Shown: piece after piece, positions 46,443 to 57,999 of the stretch | Layout of the letters: each line of letters begins with the position of its first letter | Position numbering within the stretch: the stretch's first letter is position 1 | Assembly (NCBI RefSeq): GCF_036669915.1 | Contig: NC_089321.1 | Span: forward strand, 20,155,770 to 20,219,769 | Length of the DNA stretch: 64,000 nt | DNA from: Pocillopora verrucosa | Lineage: Eukaryota > Cnidaria > Anthozoa > Scleractinia > Pocilloporidae | Direction of reading: 5' to 3' | Made by a program: the position numbers and the translations under genes | Notes under the pieces: model-generated | Databases searched by the model: none | What the model saw: only the letters and a program-made list of their open reading frames with translations | Told to the model about the DNA's origin: nothing

Positions 46443-47411
46443 ATGGATAATCTGTTGGACGATGTGGTACAGGAGGATACCTACAAGATCCACAACGATT
46501 TCTCCAATTTTTTGGATTTAACAAACCGACCGAACATACCGCTTATCGAGGAATACTTTAGCCACCCTAAGGCGCGTCGCGTGCGTGAAAGTAAAACTAT
46601 CTTGAGTCCAAGTTTGTCTGAATTTAATAAAGGCATCAGGAACGGTCGATATTTATCAAGTGAATATCACAATGAAAGAAGAATACAGAATGCTTTATGG
46701 AGAGATTGGTGGCGTCAAACTCGTGCTCCCTTCCACGCTATTTTGAAAGAAATCCCGAAGGGCGAGGACATCATTGATATACGAGGCAAAGATATTGGCG
46801 ATTTTCCGACGGAATATACTATTTCAGCGTTAAGACCTCATGAAATTCCTGTGGTAGGAACATACGTTCATAAGGACATCATTCCTGGATTCGCTTATAG
46901 AGTTCGCCGAAACGGAACAAGCGATTACTTGTTCGACGGCGAGGCACTAGTGTTACGAACCATCGGAAAAGGTTATGGTAAAAGGCTGACCTTTCACAGT
47001 GATGCTGTTGAAAACGATAATTTCTTCTGGTCGGACAGTAACCCAGATGAAGGCTTTGCCTTCTCAATCCAGGTAATTTTTGAAGGTGATAAATTCGACG
47101 TTTTGGATTGCCACCGCCGAAGAGTGGCAGAAACTCAGTTGATCACCGTTGGTGATAAACAAGAAATCAAGGAAGTTTCGCTTCGAAAACGCGAGATTAA
47201 CATGTTCATTTCGGTGAAAATGAAATGTTCTCTCAAATTTGCATCGCTTGACCATGTGCCGGAACATCTCCGTGGTCAAGTGGTCGATCTACTAACCTCT
47301 GGACGCGCCTTAAGCCAGAAAACCTTGTCCGGCTGGAAAGCAAAAACGGTGGAAATTAGAAATGTGCACATTCCTGATTTGGGGTCTTGTTGCTTTCGTT
47401 CTTCCGCTTAA
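46443..47411 (+). CDS. Intronless gene of unknown function, 322 aa
   Basis: A single open frame from ATG 46443 to TAA 47411. The frame is open 26 codons further upstream but has no ATG there. The chosen ATG has G at -3 and G at +4, a good initiation context. The protein starts with an acidic stretch (MDNLLDDVVQEDTYK), then an aromatic and basic central part (LWRDWWRQTRAPFH), then GKDIGDFPTEY, HEIPVVGTYVHKDIIPGFAY and a C-terminal KMKCSLKFASLDHV region. No signal peptide, membrane helix, zinc site or low-complexity tract is visible, so it is probably soluble and intracellular. I do not recognise the family. It begins 660 bp after the transposon end, contains no introns in a region where all other genes have them, and has an AATAAA about 1 kb downstream. 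A retrogene or a captured transposon gene are both possible. Confidence 0.75.
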   Translation: MDNLLDDVVQEDTYKIHNDFSNFLDLTNRPNIPLIEEYFSHPKARRVRESKTILSPSLSEFNKGIRNGRYLSSEYHNERRIQNALWRDWWRQTRAPFHAILKEIPKGEDIIDIRGKDIGDFPTEYTISALRPHEIPVVGTYVHKDIIPGFAYRVRRNGTSDYLFDGEALVLRTIGKGYGKRLTFHSDAVENDNFFWSDSNPDEGFAFSIQVIFEGDKFDVLDCHRRRVAETQLITVGDKQEIKEVSLRKREINMFISVKMKCSLKFASLDHVPEHLRGQVVDLLTSGRALSQKTLSGWKAKTVEIRNVHIPDLGSCCFRSSA

Positions 47412-48415
47412 ATATTTTAAGGATATTTTGATTCGCAAGAGCGAATATCTGGTTAGAAACCGCGACGAGTGATTACATAATATCTACTCAGTAAACCATA
47501 TTCGCATAGTTTATGCATTAGTTAAGCGAAGTTCCCGCCAAAAAATGGTTAGTGATATCAAAGATTTGCAACGAGGTTAAACTTATTTGAGCAGCAAGGT
47601 AGAATTTAGCAAAACTACCAGTTTCAAAAAATTATTGCCCCTCAGTGTCTTGAACGGTTTGTCACTGGGAACCATTTATGTAATCCAAGCTATACCTCTC
47701 AAAAAAAACAATTAGTAGCTAAACAAAAGTTTTGAAGAAGTAACCATGGTTACTGTAACTGAAAGTTTTATCTGTTTGCACAGAGTACATATTTGTACAG
47801 TATTTAATCCTGATTGTCACCAATTTCCAAATCATTGGCATGGTTATGAATAATTTTGACTTAGAATTCTAAGTTTAAGAGTGGTAGGAAATCAAGCATG
47901 GTATTCATGCATATTATTTTTGGCTTACATTTAGTTATATATTTCATTGTTTTGCATAGCAAGGGGACAGTATTTTTCTTTGAATATGTCATCAAAAAGC
48001 AGAGTTCGTTATATTTAACTATTTAATATCTAAGGAAGTATTGTGGTTATTTAAGACTGAATCCACTTTTAAAAATGAAATAGCCATTTTAAACAAATTA
48101 TTTTGTAAATTCTATTTATTTGCAAGATTTTCCTATGGTGGCTGATGTTAGTTTTTTATACCACATTTTGTGGGCATTGTGGTCTCATAGAAACTTCCAA
48201 TACCCATGAAGTCTTTAAGCTCCCAGTAAAAGCTTTTTTTTCTTAAGTTAAGGATATTAGAGTTACCTTCTCCTAAACTTGGAATATTCCCTCAAAGCCA
48301 CTGATGAGAAATATAACAATGAGAAGAATTTCTATTTTCTTGTGGTAATTAAATTAATTTAAACTGTAGATCATATTGTAAGAAGAGTTGTATAAGTTAT
48401 TTGTATTATTGAAAG

Positions 48416-48421
48416 AATAAA
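48416..48421 (+). terminator. Likely poly(A) signal of the intronless gene
   Basis: AATAAA about 1 kb downstream of the stop, in AT-rich sequence free of other gene signals. Confidence 0.4.
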
Positions 48422-49604
48422 TTATTTCTTGAGTGCATCCTTTTCTGATTGTTCAATTTTGAAGGAGTGGGTACACACAATGGTTGATGGAGAATTATTG
48501 TCTGAAGAAGAAATATAATTTGTCTTAAAGCATATTGTGGGTCACTTTTAAATCTGTGCTATTAGCTAAAGCTAAGGGCAAAGAGGGATACAATACTTAA
48601 AAGACTAGCTGAAAATTACAACTTGGTTTTGATTTTATTGTTGCACGAGTGTGTGATTAAATCTCATGTGTTGAAATAGTGATAAGGCATGGCTTGTTGG
48701 CAACAGACCAGAGAAAATTCCTTTCATGACAGGAACTTGAATATTTGAGGCAATTAAAAAGAATTATAATGGGGCTAGAATAGAAAATGCACTGAAATGC
48801 CATTTTTGATGAAATCAGATTTTTTTTTTGCCTTTGCTGCCCACTACTGTCAAGAGCCAAGTTGAGTGATCCCATTGCATGGTATTGACACAGGCTGGTA
48901 AGTTAGGCTTGTCCTCTGTACTAAGAAGTGGCAAACGGTCCAACTTGTTGGGTTAAAATGAAATTACATACCTCAATATCTCTCGTCACTGCCACTGTCT
49001 CTGTTTTCTTCATCTGCCCCTGTTATGATCTCCCCTGGGACAAAAATATGTTCTCCCCCTCAAAACATTTATTTGCATATTCTGAAAAAGTAGGTTATGT
49101 TGTTACAAGTGGGGTGTAATAACATAATCATGAGATGGCAGCAGTTCATCACACCAATTAACACAAAATCAAGATCTTCTAATATCGTGCTGTATCAAAC
49201 ACTGTGGGAACAAATGTTTATGCTAGGAAGCGTTGAAACATCTCTGCAGCTCTTAACTTTTTTCTTCTTTATTAAATTCCTCATGCATTTTACAACTTTT
49301 ACATTGGTTAAATTACTTTTGCGATACTGACATTTATTTCACAACTACAATTCTAACGATTATATATTTACAAGATTAAAAATTTACGCGCGCTGCTCAT
49401 TTTAGTTAAGAATTTATTTATAGTTCACAATACTGACACAACCTCACTAACGGTATTATGAATCATTCACTCTTTCCACTCGGAAACGTAATTTTTTTTA
49501 AAAGCGAAGAAACTAGTAAAATAACAAAAAAAACAAAACAAAAACAAAAACAAAAAAAAAGTTGCCATCAAAAAGCACCTACAGCTGTACTACAGTCTCA
49601 CCTG

Positions 49605-49912
49605 TATTGAGCAGCGGATGATTACTTAACACAGGTTGACCTTTTCACACAGGCTTCGCTGAATAGAGGTAAACGCCATTTTATGCTATAATTGACCACT
49701 ACTAATATTAATTTCGGGAAATAAACATGGATTAAATTTTACTTGAAAGATAATTCTTAGCTTTATTTGAGTGGTTCCGCTTTTAGTGATCGTTCTTTAC
49801 AGGTGAAAACAATCCAAACAGGCCGTTACAGTAATCAAAGGAACAACATTTTGGGACTTTGAAAACCTACCGCTATAAAAGGTGACCACTTAATATATGT
49901 TCGACTTTACTT
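49605..49912 (+). repeat. Dispersed repeat, family D, copy 2
   Basis: CCTGTATTGAGCAGCGGATG near 49605, GAGTGGTTCCGCTTTTAGTG, ACAATCCAAACAGGCCGTTA and GGGACTTTGAAAACC match 34198-34560 in reverse orientation. The terminal GGTGACCACTTAATA is the usual partner of the first motif. Confidence 0.6.
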
Positions 49913-50546
49913 TTTTTCTGCACTATCAATAATACAGTTCTATCGACGCAAATATATGCTACCAGCCCTAAAAGAATTGATGGTACTTCAGTTCCGACAC
50001 CAAAAAGTTAAGCTGCGCACCTAAAAGTGCTGAAAAAATCTGTAATGCATTTGTAATGCACAGTCTTCTAAGATTTTCCCATTGTTATAATTTTTAAGAG
50101 TTAGGATTGTTTACTTAATTAAAGTAGTTGAAAGTTAGTCATTTACTGATCATTTTTGATATCGTGAACTAATTTATTTTTTTGTTATCTTCTTTCACTT
50201 TTCTTGGCATATCAGCATTTACTGCTAGGGGACTAATTAGCTTCATCAACCCGAGTTGAAATTAAGTTACCTATAATTCAACTATCATACACTGAAAGAA
50301 TTCCGATTTTCTGATCGGTTGCTTTGTACCACGTGATACTGGGTTGTGACGAAAGAACCTCCTTGAGGTCGTTATCGTGATGAAATAGCCGTGGTGTAAA
50401 TTCACCACCCCACTGTCATTACACCATTTATAAATACCAAGAAAGCAACTGCTTAGGGAATATCTGTTTTGAAGGTGTTTTTGCGTGTTGTATTGTGGTT
50501 TCAATCCAGTGTTTCTTTGTGCAGTTACAATTTAAGTAATAAAAAT

Positions 50547-50718
50547 GTTAACGCACTCATTGCTTGTGAATTTTGGGGATTTATCTGTTCTCGTTCACAC
50601 ACAATGAACTCGAAATTTTCAGTACAGCACTCGGCAAAGCTTGTATTGAAATTTCTCGTTCATTGTTAATGAACTCGTGCAGGTAAATCCCCATAATTCA
50701 CTCGCTGAGTGCGTTAAC
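50547..50718. mobile_element. MITE-like element, 172 bp
   Basis: GTTAACGCACTCA..GTGAATT-TGGGGATTTA-CTG at the left and its reverse complement at the right (CAGGTAAATCCCCATAATTC..GAGTGCGTTAAC) form about 38-bp imperfect inverted ends. The interior also shows GAACTCG in both orientations near the middle. No coding capacity. Confidence 0.75.
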
Positions 50719-51097
50719 CTGTAATTAATTACCTACTTTACATACTTACTATGTAGCCATAAATTCAGTGCAAATTTCCACCGTTATACTAGGTTATTTT
50801 GGTCGATCCTTGAGTTCTAAATGATACTAATATTGTCACTGCTAACATGCTGCAATTTTCGCCCATTTAAATCAAATAAAAATGAACAACTAATCTGTTT
50901 CTTCTGTTTTCTTTTACTTTGGTTACTTGATGGCTCTGGATGTTTTAATAATATCTCCCATTTTCAGTATTGGCAAAAGTGATGGGAGAGGGGTGGGTGG
51001 GGCACTCAAGTCCTTGCGTTATCCTATTTCTAGTGCAGAATTTGCTGTTGACCTCCTTCTCGGGAGCAAAAATCAAACTCGTTCGGATCAGTGTCGA

Positions 51098-53028
51098 TTA
51101 TTTAGAGCCGCCGATCCAGAATTCCGTTGTAGAGGTAAGCGAGGACGAGCAACGGAAAGCTGAGTTAACATGACCATATTCACCAAAGTTGTCTTCATCC
51201 ACTATTCCCCCTGGCCTCCCGTCAAAATCACACTCTGCTGGCTGCCACCAACTGTCGATATGGTAACCAAAACTTGGACCGTAAGGAGAGTAAGCCGTAC
51301 AATTTCTGCACATGTTTCCACGGATGTTAACAAACTCGTACAACGCACAACGAGCATTTATATCAGGCACAGCGAAAAAGTCGTTTTCAGCGAATGACGC
51401 GCGAATGTAATCACGAAAGTTGATTTTATCGGTCAAGAAATTACATGTGGCACGCCAGTGAGAGGAAACATCCCGGATGGACTGCATACAGGACTTTGAA
51501 AGGCGGTAACTGTTCCATTCAGGCGTGTCTTCGTTGGTTGGAACGTTGTGCAGATAGAATGCTTTTCCATTGAAGAGGTTCTTGTTTTGCAAAGAGTGGG
51601 ACTGGATCAGAGTCCATGCAAAACCTGGCTCTGAATGAAAGTCGCAATAAACTGGGAGGGAGTTGTTGAATTGGTCCACGATGTTGAAAATTCCATTTGA
51701 AGATGTTTTGTTAAGAATCATGATTTCTTGGCATGATCGCGGAGGTAGAGGGTATTGACATCTGTGTCCTGTGAAGACTCGGGGACAATCGCACTCAAAT
51801 CTTCTTTTGTTCACGTGACATATGTTACGACACGTGCCTCCATTTTGGCAGGGGGTGGAGTCACAGCAATGACTTTGGCAAGTTGGATCAGAGCAAGCTT
51901 GTTGGGGAACTCCCTACAAAATAAATTGACGTTGAATTACGTGTTTCATTTTACCGGCTCGAACTAGAAAGGTAGCTGAAATTCGATATAGTTGCCTATA
52001 GATAGCTAAAGACATAAAACTCGCTGTAAGGATAAAAGGAGTAGACTCGGTATTTCCACATAACACTTAGTTCGTCTCCAGTGTAAAGTTGCGATATTAG
52101 GGCAAATAGTTACTTTGAGAATTGCAAATTTGTAATCTTGCAACATTCTTCTACGATGTTGAAAGCACCATTGCTGTTTCTTTTAAGACCCCGTTTTCCA
52201 TGGATTAGGCACGCTCGTGACATTTTCCTAATTATATTCGTCCGTTGCTAGCAACGCCTCATTCTCTCGGTCTCTAGTTTGTATTACTGTTACTCAATAA
52301 TTCATGATGTTTTCACTTTCCTCTCATGGGAGGCTTTTAAAATAACCATCAAAAATTGATTAGCAAATCAGCTAACTTAGATAACCTAAGTTCGGCCGCG
52401 GTTTTCGAGAAAAGCCATTCTTTAAAATAACATTGCTTTCCCTCTTTTCTGATATTTGATATAAAAGTGCTTGAGTAAAAACACAGTCGTAACCGTCGGC
52501 GATACTTCAAAGATGAGACTAGCCTAGGGCAATTATGAGAAAAAAAACATTCTCATTCCTACGTGGTAACGCTATTTCTTTTTTTTAGTAAATCCTTTTA
52601 TGACTTAGTGTAAAAAAGCATGATGTTATGTTGATGTTATTAGAACAAAGAAATTTCCTCACATTTTTGTCGTAATAATTTCTCACTGGCTCGTAATAAT
52701 TGATCCCTTCCTTTTCATTAGGTGCTTCTGCTGCCAGTTTACTGTTAGCATCGTTCAGCTCACAATTTTGTGTTGTGTTCACCCACTTGAAGTTAAACGA
52801 GAGACACTGACAATTCGCCGCGCAAATGTGTAAACATTGCTGCCAGCTCGCGATGCTCAATCTTTCAAAGACATAACCATCAAGAGACGAGTTGTATCTT
52901 AAGTCGGTGGCCAGGGAAAAAGACACCTTTTCACATATTCCGTTAGTACACTGACTGCTCGAGGTATGAATAACGAAGATCAGTGCAAAGATGAACTGCC
53001 CAGTAACGGGGTGCCTGAAATAATCCAT
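51098..53028 (-). CDS. Secreted PAN/apple - EGF - fibrinogen-like protein
   Basis: Exon 1 52663-53028 (ATG at 53028; the reading 12 bases upstream is GTG, not ATG) and exon 2 51098-51913, joined in phase 0, 393 aa. The N-terminus is a signal peptide (TGQFIFALIFVIHTSSS), then a PAN-type module (WQQCLHICAANCQCLSFNF..CELND). Exon 2 opens with a full EGF module (CQNGGTC, then FECDCPRVFTGHRC), followed by a fibrinogen-related region starting SCQEI and PVYCDF..FAWTLI. The C-terminal half (SFGYHIDSWWQPAECDF..EFWIGG) departs from the classic fibrinogen C domain and lacks an obvious calcium/acetyl-group site, so ligand binding cannot be predicted. The layout recalls proteins annotated as coral skeletal organic matrix protein 5; this is a memory-based suggestion. 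It is same-strand neighbour of the PAN-EGF-lectin gene at 35063-37430. Confidence 0.85.
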
Positions 53029-53185
53029 TAAGGCGTGCACCTTTCAGAGTTTTGCTAAGCTTGCTCAAACGAGTTCAGATGGCAGAAGTTCTCCTTTCAT
53101 CAGTCACCTACTGAAATGTTGCGGCGCTTAATTGGAGAATACGCCTTTATACAGAAATTTGCCACTAGGTTTGTTTTATGGGAGC

Positions 53186-53307
53186 AACTTCAGAATACCC
53201 CGCAACTCATTTACATGTCATTGAATAAGAATAGCGTCTATTGTGTTATGCCTCGATCTTCAAAGCCTCCCGACACATGTAAATGAGTTGCGGGGTATTC
53301 TGAAGTT
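53186..53307. repeat. Inverted repeat with 33-bp perfect arms upstream of the PAN-EGF-fibrinogen gene
   Basis: AACTTCAGAATACCCCGCAA (53186 onward, to 53218) is exactly mirrored by 53275-53307 around a 56-base centre. It lies 158 bp upstream of the start codon at 53028. Small size suggests a fold-back or MITE remnant. Confidence 0.9.
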
Positions 53308-55892
53308 TAGCCGTTTTATGTTTGCCTTTACGCTGCTAGAGGCATTTTTATAATGACAATGATCTCTAAATTGGATGTCAAGTGGAGATGAAAGAAACGT
53401 ACGTCTTTCTCTATTGTAATACAGGGCTTTTACTCTACCGTCTTTCTCGAACTGTTTACATAAAATTATATTCTCAAGAAGTAGAAACACTGTTACGTAA
53501 CTGTAACTCAAATCACTCCTCAAAAGTCTTAGTTACTTTTGCTAATTTTTGTTTGATAACTCTTTTTCTGAGACCGCGTTATTATATATTTTTTCTCTTG
53601 GTTTTGATCGGCCACCCCCACTCTATTAAATACATATCCAGAAAAGAATAGCTTCACCTGAATCGAAAAATCCAAGCCCACTACTACATCAAAACTGCTA
53701 TTTCACAGTGGGAGGTAACTATAAAATTTATGCATGTTTTCTACTTTTTTTGACGAACGGATTCCAAAAACAATTTGTGAGATCAGTCCATTCAGAAAAC
53801 TCACCAACTGTGATTAGGGGCCATGAAATACAAAACCTTGTGTCACGGGGATCGGACTCAAGCGGGTCAGATCATCAACTAATAGTAAGTGACGAAAACA
53901 AACATGGAAAGATGAAAAGACAAATATGCGAAGTATAAAAAAAAAGCAGAATAAAAGAAGCAAAAACAACAGAAACAGCACATTTCAGTTGTTTTCCACT
54001 TGAAATCATTTTGACGTCCCCTCTTGTCAGACAACGTCGTCAAATGTGGACTGCATGGGATTAGTCTGAATATTCAAACCGGAAAGAATGTGATAGATAA
54101 GGATTGGAAAGTGGACAAAGCTTTGGAGAATGCCAAAAAACCTAAGAGGATGAGATTTGATCGATGCATAATAAAAAAGGGTGAAACCTCTATGAGAACG
54201 AAATAAACAAATTAAGAAGTCAGATCATTAACTCAATGAATAAAAAATAGTAGACATCTGTCGATCGATCAATCAATCAATGGCCTGTGTCCGGCCCCCC
54301 ACCCTCCAATAGAAGAAAATCGATTCTCTTTTGGTGGCAGACAGATCCTTTTGCACCTTGTGAAAGAAAATGAAACGATGGAAATCTGACATTCTCGATC
54401 ATAATAAAATGCCTGTGCACATGATTTTGTTATAAACTCTCTGTTCTTTTGAAGTTGAGCTGGACGCGGAAAACGCAGGTAGGCGTATCACTCTAGATCT
54501 TTTTTGGACGTAAATCTCTGGAGTGGGAACTGATTCACGCCTCTCGTTTAAGCGCGTTTGCATTTTCATCGAGCATTCACTGTTTTATTTTAGTACGTGA
54601 TACATTCCAACGAGGGATTATCATTCTCTTATATACATTATCATTCTCTATATACATACACCTGACCCGAATTATGCAAATATATCACAAATAACCAATC
54701 GATTGTTATTTAGTAATCTCGCACCAGTCTCCTCAAGCTCTGGGGCCTTGTAGAAGGCACTGGGGATGAAAGTGACACAAAACTGTTGGAGAGGGCACTT
54801 ATCTATGTTGAGGAGAGCTCTTTCTTTGATGTCTAAGAAGGTTTGTTTGTTCATAAAACTATATATCACATTGATTTATCCCAAGTACTTTTACTCTTTT
54901 CACAAGGGTTGAAGGTCCCGCAATATTTTGAAATATAACTTTTGATCGAGAGGTTTTCAGCGCTAGCACAATGCAATGCAATGTGTTCATCAGTCAAAAG
55001 TATGTTATGTAAGTGGTGTTTCTTATAATTGAAGTTTTAGGGTAATCATAAATAGCAAGCATGAATATAAACTGTTATAAAAAAACTCCTCTCCATGAAA
55101 ACTTTTCCATCGTGGGAAAATGTAGCACTCTCTAGGAGTTACATATTTATTATATAGTAATAAAAACAATAATGAAATACCAAGTGAACTTTCGTGCGAA
55201 AAGCATGATATCTTCACACGTGAACTGCTTGTTAACTTCACAAGTGAAAAGATCACTTTTGCTTTGGTTACATTCAAAAATCGCGCTTATCATTGTATAT
55301 CATGTATATAATTGTTTTATATTTCCTTGGTGTTACACAATAAATAGTATATTACATGGCCGCCGGGAGATGCGAAATTCCTCCTCTCCTGTTGAGAAGA
55401 ACTTTACTCATGCGCTTTGCTTACTTGTGAAATATTTTTCAACACTCGAAGAGAAATCTCGTAGCTCTGTGCAGTCATGTTATATCCTCTATTTACTAAT
55501 TGATTGCAGTAAATAACAATTTTGAACCTTGGGTCTGCTGTAGGTGGGGAGGAAAGAGGTGTGCCCTGGTTTTGTCTATACATCTGTACATCTTTAAATT
55601 GCAGCAAAAAAAAAATAAAAGAGCAATTCCAAACACCCATAATTACTGGAAGTTGCTGACTCATATCTAATCAGTGACTGAAAAATACCAAAATTAATGA
55701 ACAACAAGATGATTCATAAATTATAAAGTTTTACAGTTGAATTCAGTGTTCTGAGGAAGGGTTTTAAGTAAAATTGGCTCAGTCATTAATTTAAATTGAA
55801 ACAGTCATGGCTTCTAACTTAGTAATTACTCAACTGATTTTCCCAATAAACACAAATTGATATACAGTAAATGGTTTGAACCTGGTGGTAAA
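53308..55892. other. Intergenic region without supported gene
   Basis: AT-rich with short open frames only (for example 53708-53938 and 54024-54206, both lysine-rich and without motifs). Contains a GATCGATCAATCAATCAATGG stretch near 54263 and GCAATGCAATG near 54973. A missing 5' exon of the phosphatase gene could lie here or further right, but none could be recognised. Confidence 0.45.
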
Positions 55893-56519
55893 GTGATAGT
55901 GTAGTTTGATTGTCCAGGTGAGTGTAGTCCTGAGAAGGACTGTTGTCGGTTGCTCCGACTGCCACGCGTCCTACATCGGTGAGACTGGCAGAAACCTCGC
56001 AACTAGACTGACTGAACACAAACGAGTGACGAGGAAAGGGGATGTCAAAAATCACATTGCTGAACATCACTGACTTACGAACCACACTATTGACTGGGAC
56101 TCTGCGCAATGCCTAACCTACAGCACCAACTACTTTCAATGACTGACCCTGGAAAGCTGGTTTACTAACTTGGAACAGACTCCCCTCAACAGGTGTCAGC
56201 CACTACCGGCACCGTACAAATGACTCATCCATGACATTAACATTACAAACGAACCGAACAGAACAACCTAACTTCACTAACGGATCCAAACCGACCAATC
56301 ACGACTGACCTTCACCACTTGAGTCTTACAGCCAATAACATCACGGCAAAACTGACCAATCAGTGTACACAAACCGGACTAAGTACATTTGACTGTCAAC
56401 AACCTTTCACTTGACTCTGATGATGACTTCTGCTCAGGTTGTTGAAACATCAGTCACCACTACCGACAACAGTCTTTCTCAGGACTACACTCACCCGAAC
56501 GATCAAACTACACTATCAC
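55893..56519 (+). mobile_element. Penelope-like element fragment with GIY-YIG endonuclease and inverted arms
   Basis: A frame at 55948-56073 reads GCSDCHASYIGETGRN..TRLTEHK and ends with a stop. YIGET followed by R-x-L..R..EH is the GIY-YIG nuclease motif of Penelope-like retroelements. Continuing past stops, WDSAQCLTYSTNY and LESWFTNLEQTPLNRCQ give the family's typical C-terminal text. Several stop codons make it dead. The arms 55893-55950 and 56462-56519 are inverted copies (58 bases, about 54 matching), enclosing the fragment. Confidence 0.75.
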
Positions 56520-56792
56520 ATATTGATATATAGTGGAGTTGTCTAGCCTGAAACCTCATCTGTTAGCACCTGCAACAAAAATTGCATGAATGAACCTTTT
56601 TTTTTCTGAAATGGTTTTGCCTCAAAGGTTAACTGCCAATACATACCCTAGCCTGTTAAGTAAAAGTCAATTTTTGTGCACTATGGTCAGTTTAATCCAC
56701 AAATTTGTCTGAGGTAGCATAGAGGAATCATGATCCATTTCCTATACAATTTTTAAGAGGAAGTTATGTGAAATGTTTACCTTAAACAGTAT

Positions 56793-56876
56793 TTCACACA
56801 TCACCTCACATGTCACTTCAAACATCACTTCACACTCCACTTCACACATCACTTCACATGTCACTTCACACATCAC
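56793..56876. repeat. 12-bp microsatellite-like array (TTCACACATCAC)n
   Basis: Seven tandem 12-base units, TTCACACATCAC with variants such as CTCACATGTCAC and TTCACACTCCAC. It is open in one frame (THITS, SHVTS) but lacks splice context, so it is treated as noncoding, about 400 bp upstream of the phosphatase exon. Confidence 0.85.
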
Positions 56877-57285
56877 TTTACCTCATCTCATGCATCAGAT
56901 ATTATTTTTGGTCTTAATCATGTTTCTGTTACAAACCCTTAATTGCCCTCTGAGTCAATATACCCCTTATTGATATCACTTCATTTTGCAAAAGATTTAT
57001 GTCTTTTAAATTATGAAATTGATGGTGAAAACCCTGTGCATGGAAATGTAAAGAAAAACCATTTGAGAGTTTAGCATATTGTTGTACCTGGATCTCGCAT
57101 TCTTCTCATATTGCTTATATTTTACCCAACAATTTGACCTTGTGCAAGAACTTGATGCTTTGACTTCTTTTTCTGGAGTAAGCTGACTCAGAATGAACTA
57201 TTATTGGAATGAGGTTACCGGATACTGTCTCAAAGTGTTATTTTTTTGTCTGTGATTTTTTTAATAAAACTTCCTCCTCTTGTAG

Positions 57286-57999
57286 GTTGGTGAACAGTGT
57301 AAACTTTTGGCCATTTTTGACTTTGATCATACCCTTGTGGATGGCAACACAGACACATGGATAACAAAAATGCTTCCTTCAACCATGCAGATTATCCGAG
57401 AACATCAACAGAATGGTTGGTGTTGGACTAATATCATGGACAAGGTCTTTGGAATTCTCCATGAAGGAAATATAAGCAAGGATGACTATGTGAGGTGTTT
57501 TGAATCTCTACAATTCACAGAAGGAATGAAGGATGTTTGTCACTTTCTGCAGAGCCAAAAAATACCAACAATAATTATATCTGACTCAAACAGTTACTTT
57601 ATTGATCACTTACTGGAGCGTGACTCTCTGCAAAATGCTTTCTGTGGCACTTATACAAATCCAGCAGTGTGGTGCAGCAATGGACGTTTAAATGTCAAGC
57701 ATCATCATGAACATGACTGTAACCAATGTCCACAGAATCTCTGCAAACGGAAGGTTGTTAACAAGCATCTGGCTGAGCAAAATCTAAGTTATGAGCATAT
57801 TGTTTATATTGGAGATGGGCACGGAGATCTCTGTCCCTGTCTGGCATTGAAGAAAGGAGATTACATTCTGGCAAGAAAAGGATATAAACTTTTAAAATGT
57901 TTGCAAGGTGAAAACCAGTCAGAAGCTAAAGCAGAAGTTGTTCCATGGGAAAATGGCTTTGATGTTTTGAAAATGTTTCAAAAGTTATGTGAAACTTAA
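57286..57999 (+). CDS. PHOSPHO1/PHOSPHO2-type HAD phosphatase (5' exon missing)
   Basis: HAD-superfamily enzymes of this group hydrolyse phosphate esters: PHOSPHO1 acts on phosphocholine and phosphoethanolamine, PHOSPHO2 on pyridoxal phosphate in vitro. The exon starts after a CTTGTAG acceptor and runs to TAA (237 residues). HAD motifs are all present: motif I DFDHT (nucleophile Asp and acid Asp), motif II IIISDSN, motif III Lys in KRKVVNKHL, and motif IV GDGHGDLCP. The family's Cys-rich HHEHDCNQCPQNLCK block is also present. Full family length is about 240, so only the start and a few residues are missing. There is no in-frame ATG before motif I, and an acceptor stands directly upstream, so a short 5' exon must exist. 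Close to PHOSPHO2, but the paralogue cannot be fixed by eye. Confidence 0.9.
   Translation, partial: VGEQCKLLAIFDFDHTLVDGNTDTWITKMLPSTMQIIREHQQNGWCWTNIMDKVFGILHEGNISKDDYVRCFESLQFTEGMKDVCHFLQSQKIPTIIISDSNSYFIDHLLERDSLQNAFCGTYTNPAVWCSNGRLNVKHHHEHDCNQCPQNLCKRKVVNKHLAEQNLSYEHIVYIGDGHGDLCPCLALKKGDYILARKGYKLLKCLQGENQSEAKAEVVPWENGFDVLKMFQKLCET

Larger units (their letters stand above)
47412..51097. other. Intergenic region, AT-rich
   Basis: Contains the probable 3' UTR of the intronless gene (to about 48440), an A-rich run at 49520-49560, family D copy 2 (49605-49912), and a short MITE (50547-50718). No further exon could be supported on either strand. Confidence 0.5.

Noticed and set aside
53708..54206. 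Two small lysine-rich plus-strand frames as a gene
   Set aside because: No domain, no splice connection and composition typical of AT-rich intergenic DNA.
55819..56109. 96-codon minus-strand frame
   Set aside because: It is antisense to the Penelope endonuclease fragment, whose plus-strand frame has the YIGET motif.
56773..56973. Thr/Ser/His-rich small protein
   Set aside because: Produced by a 12-bp tandem repeat with no gene context.
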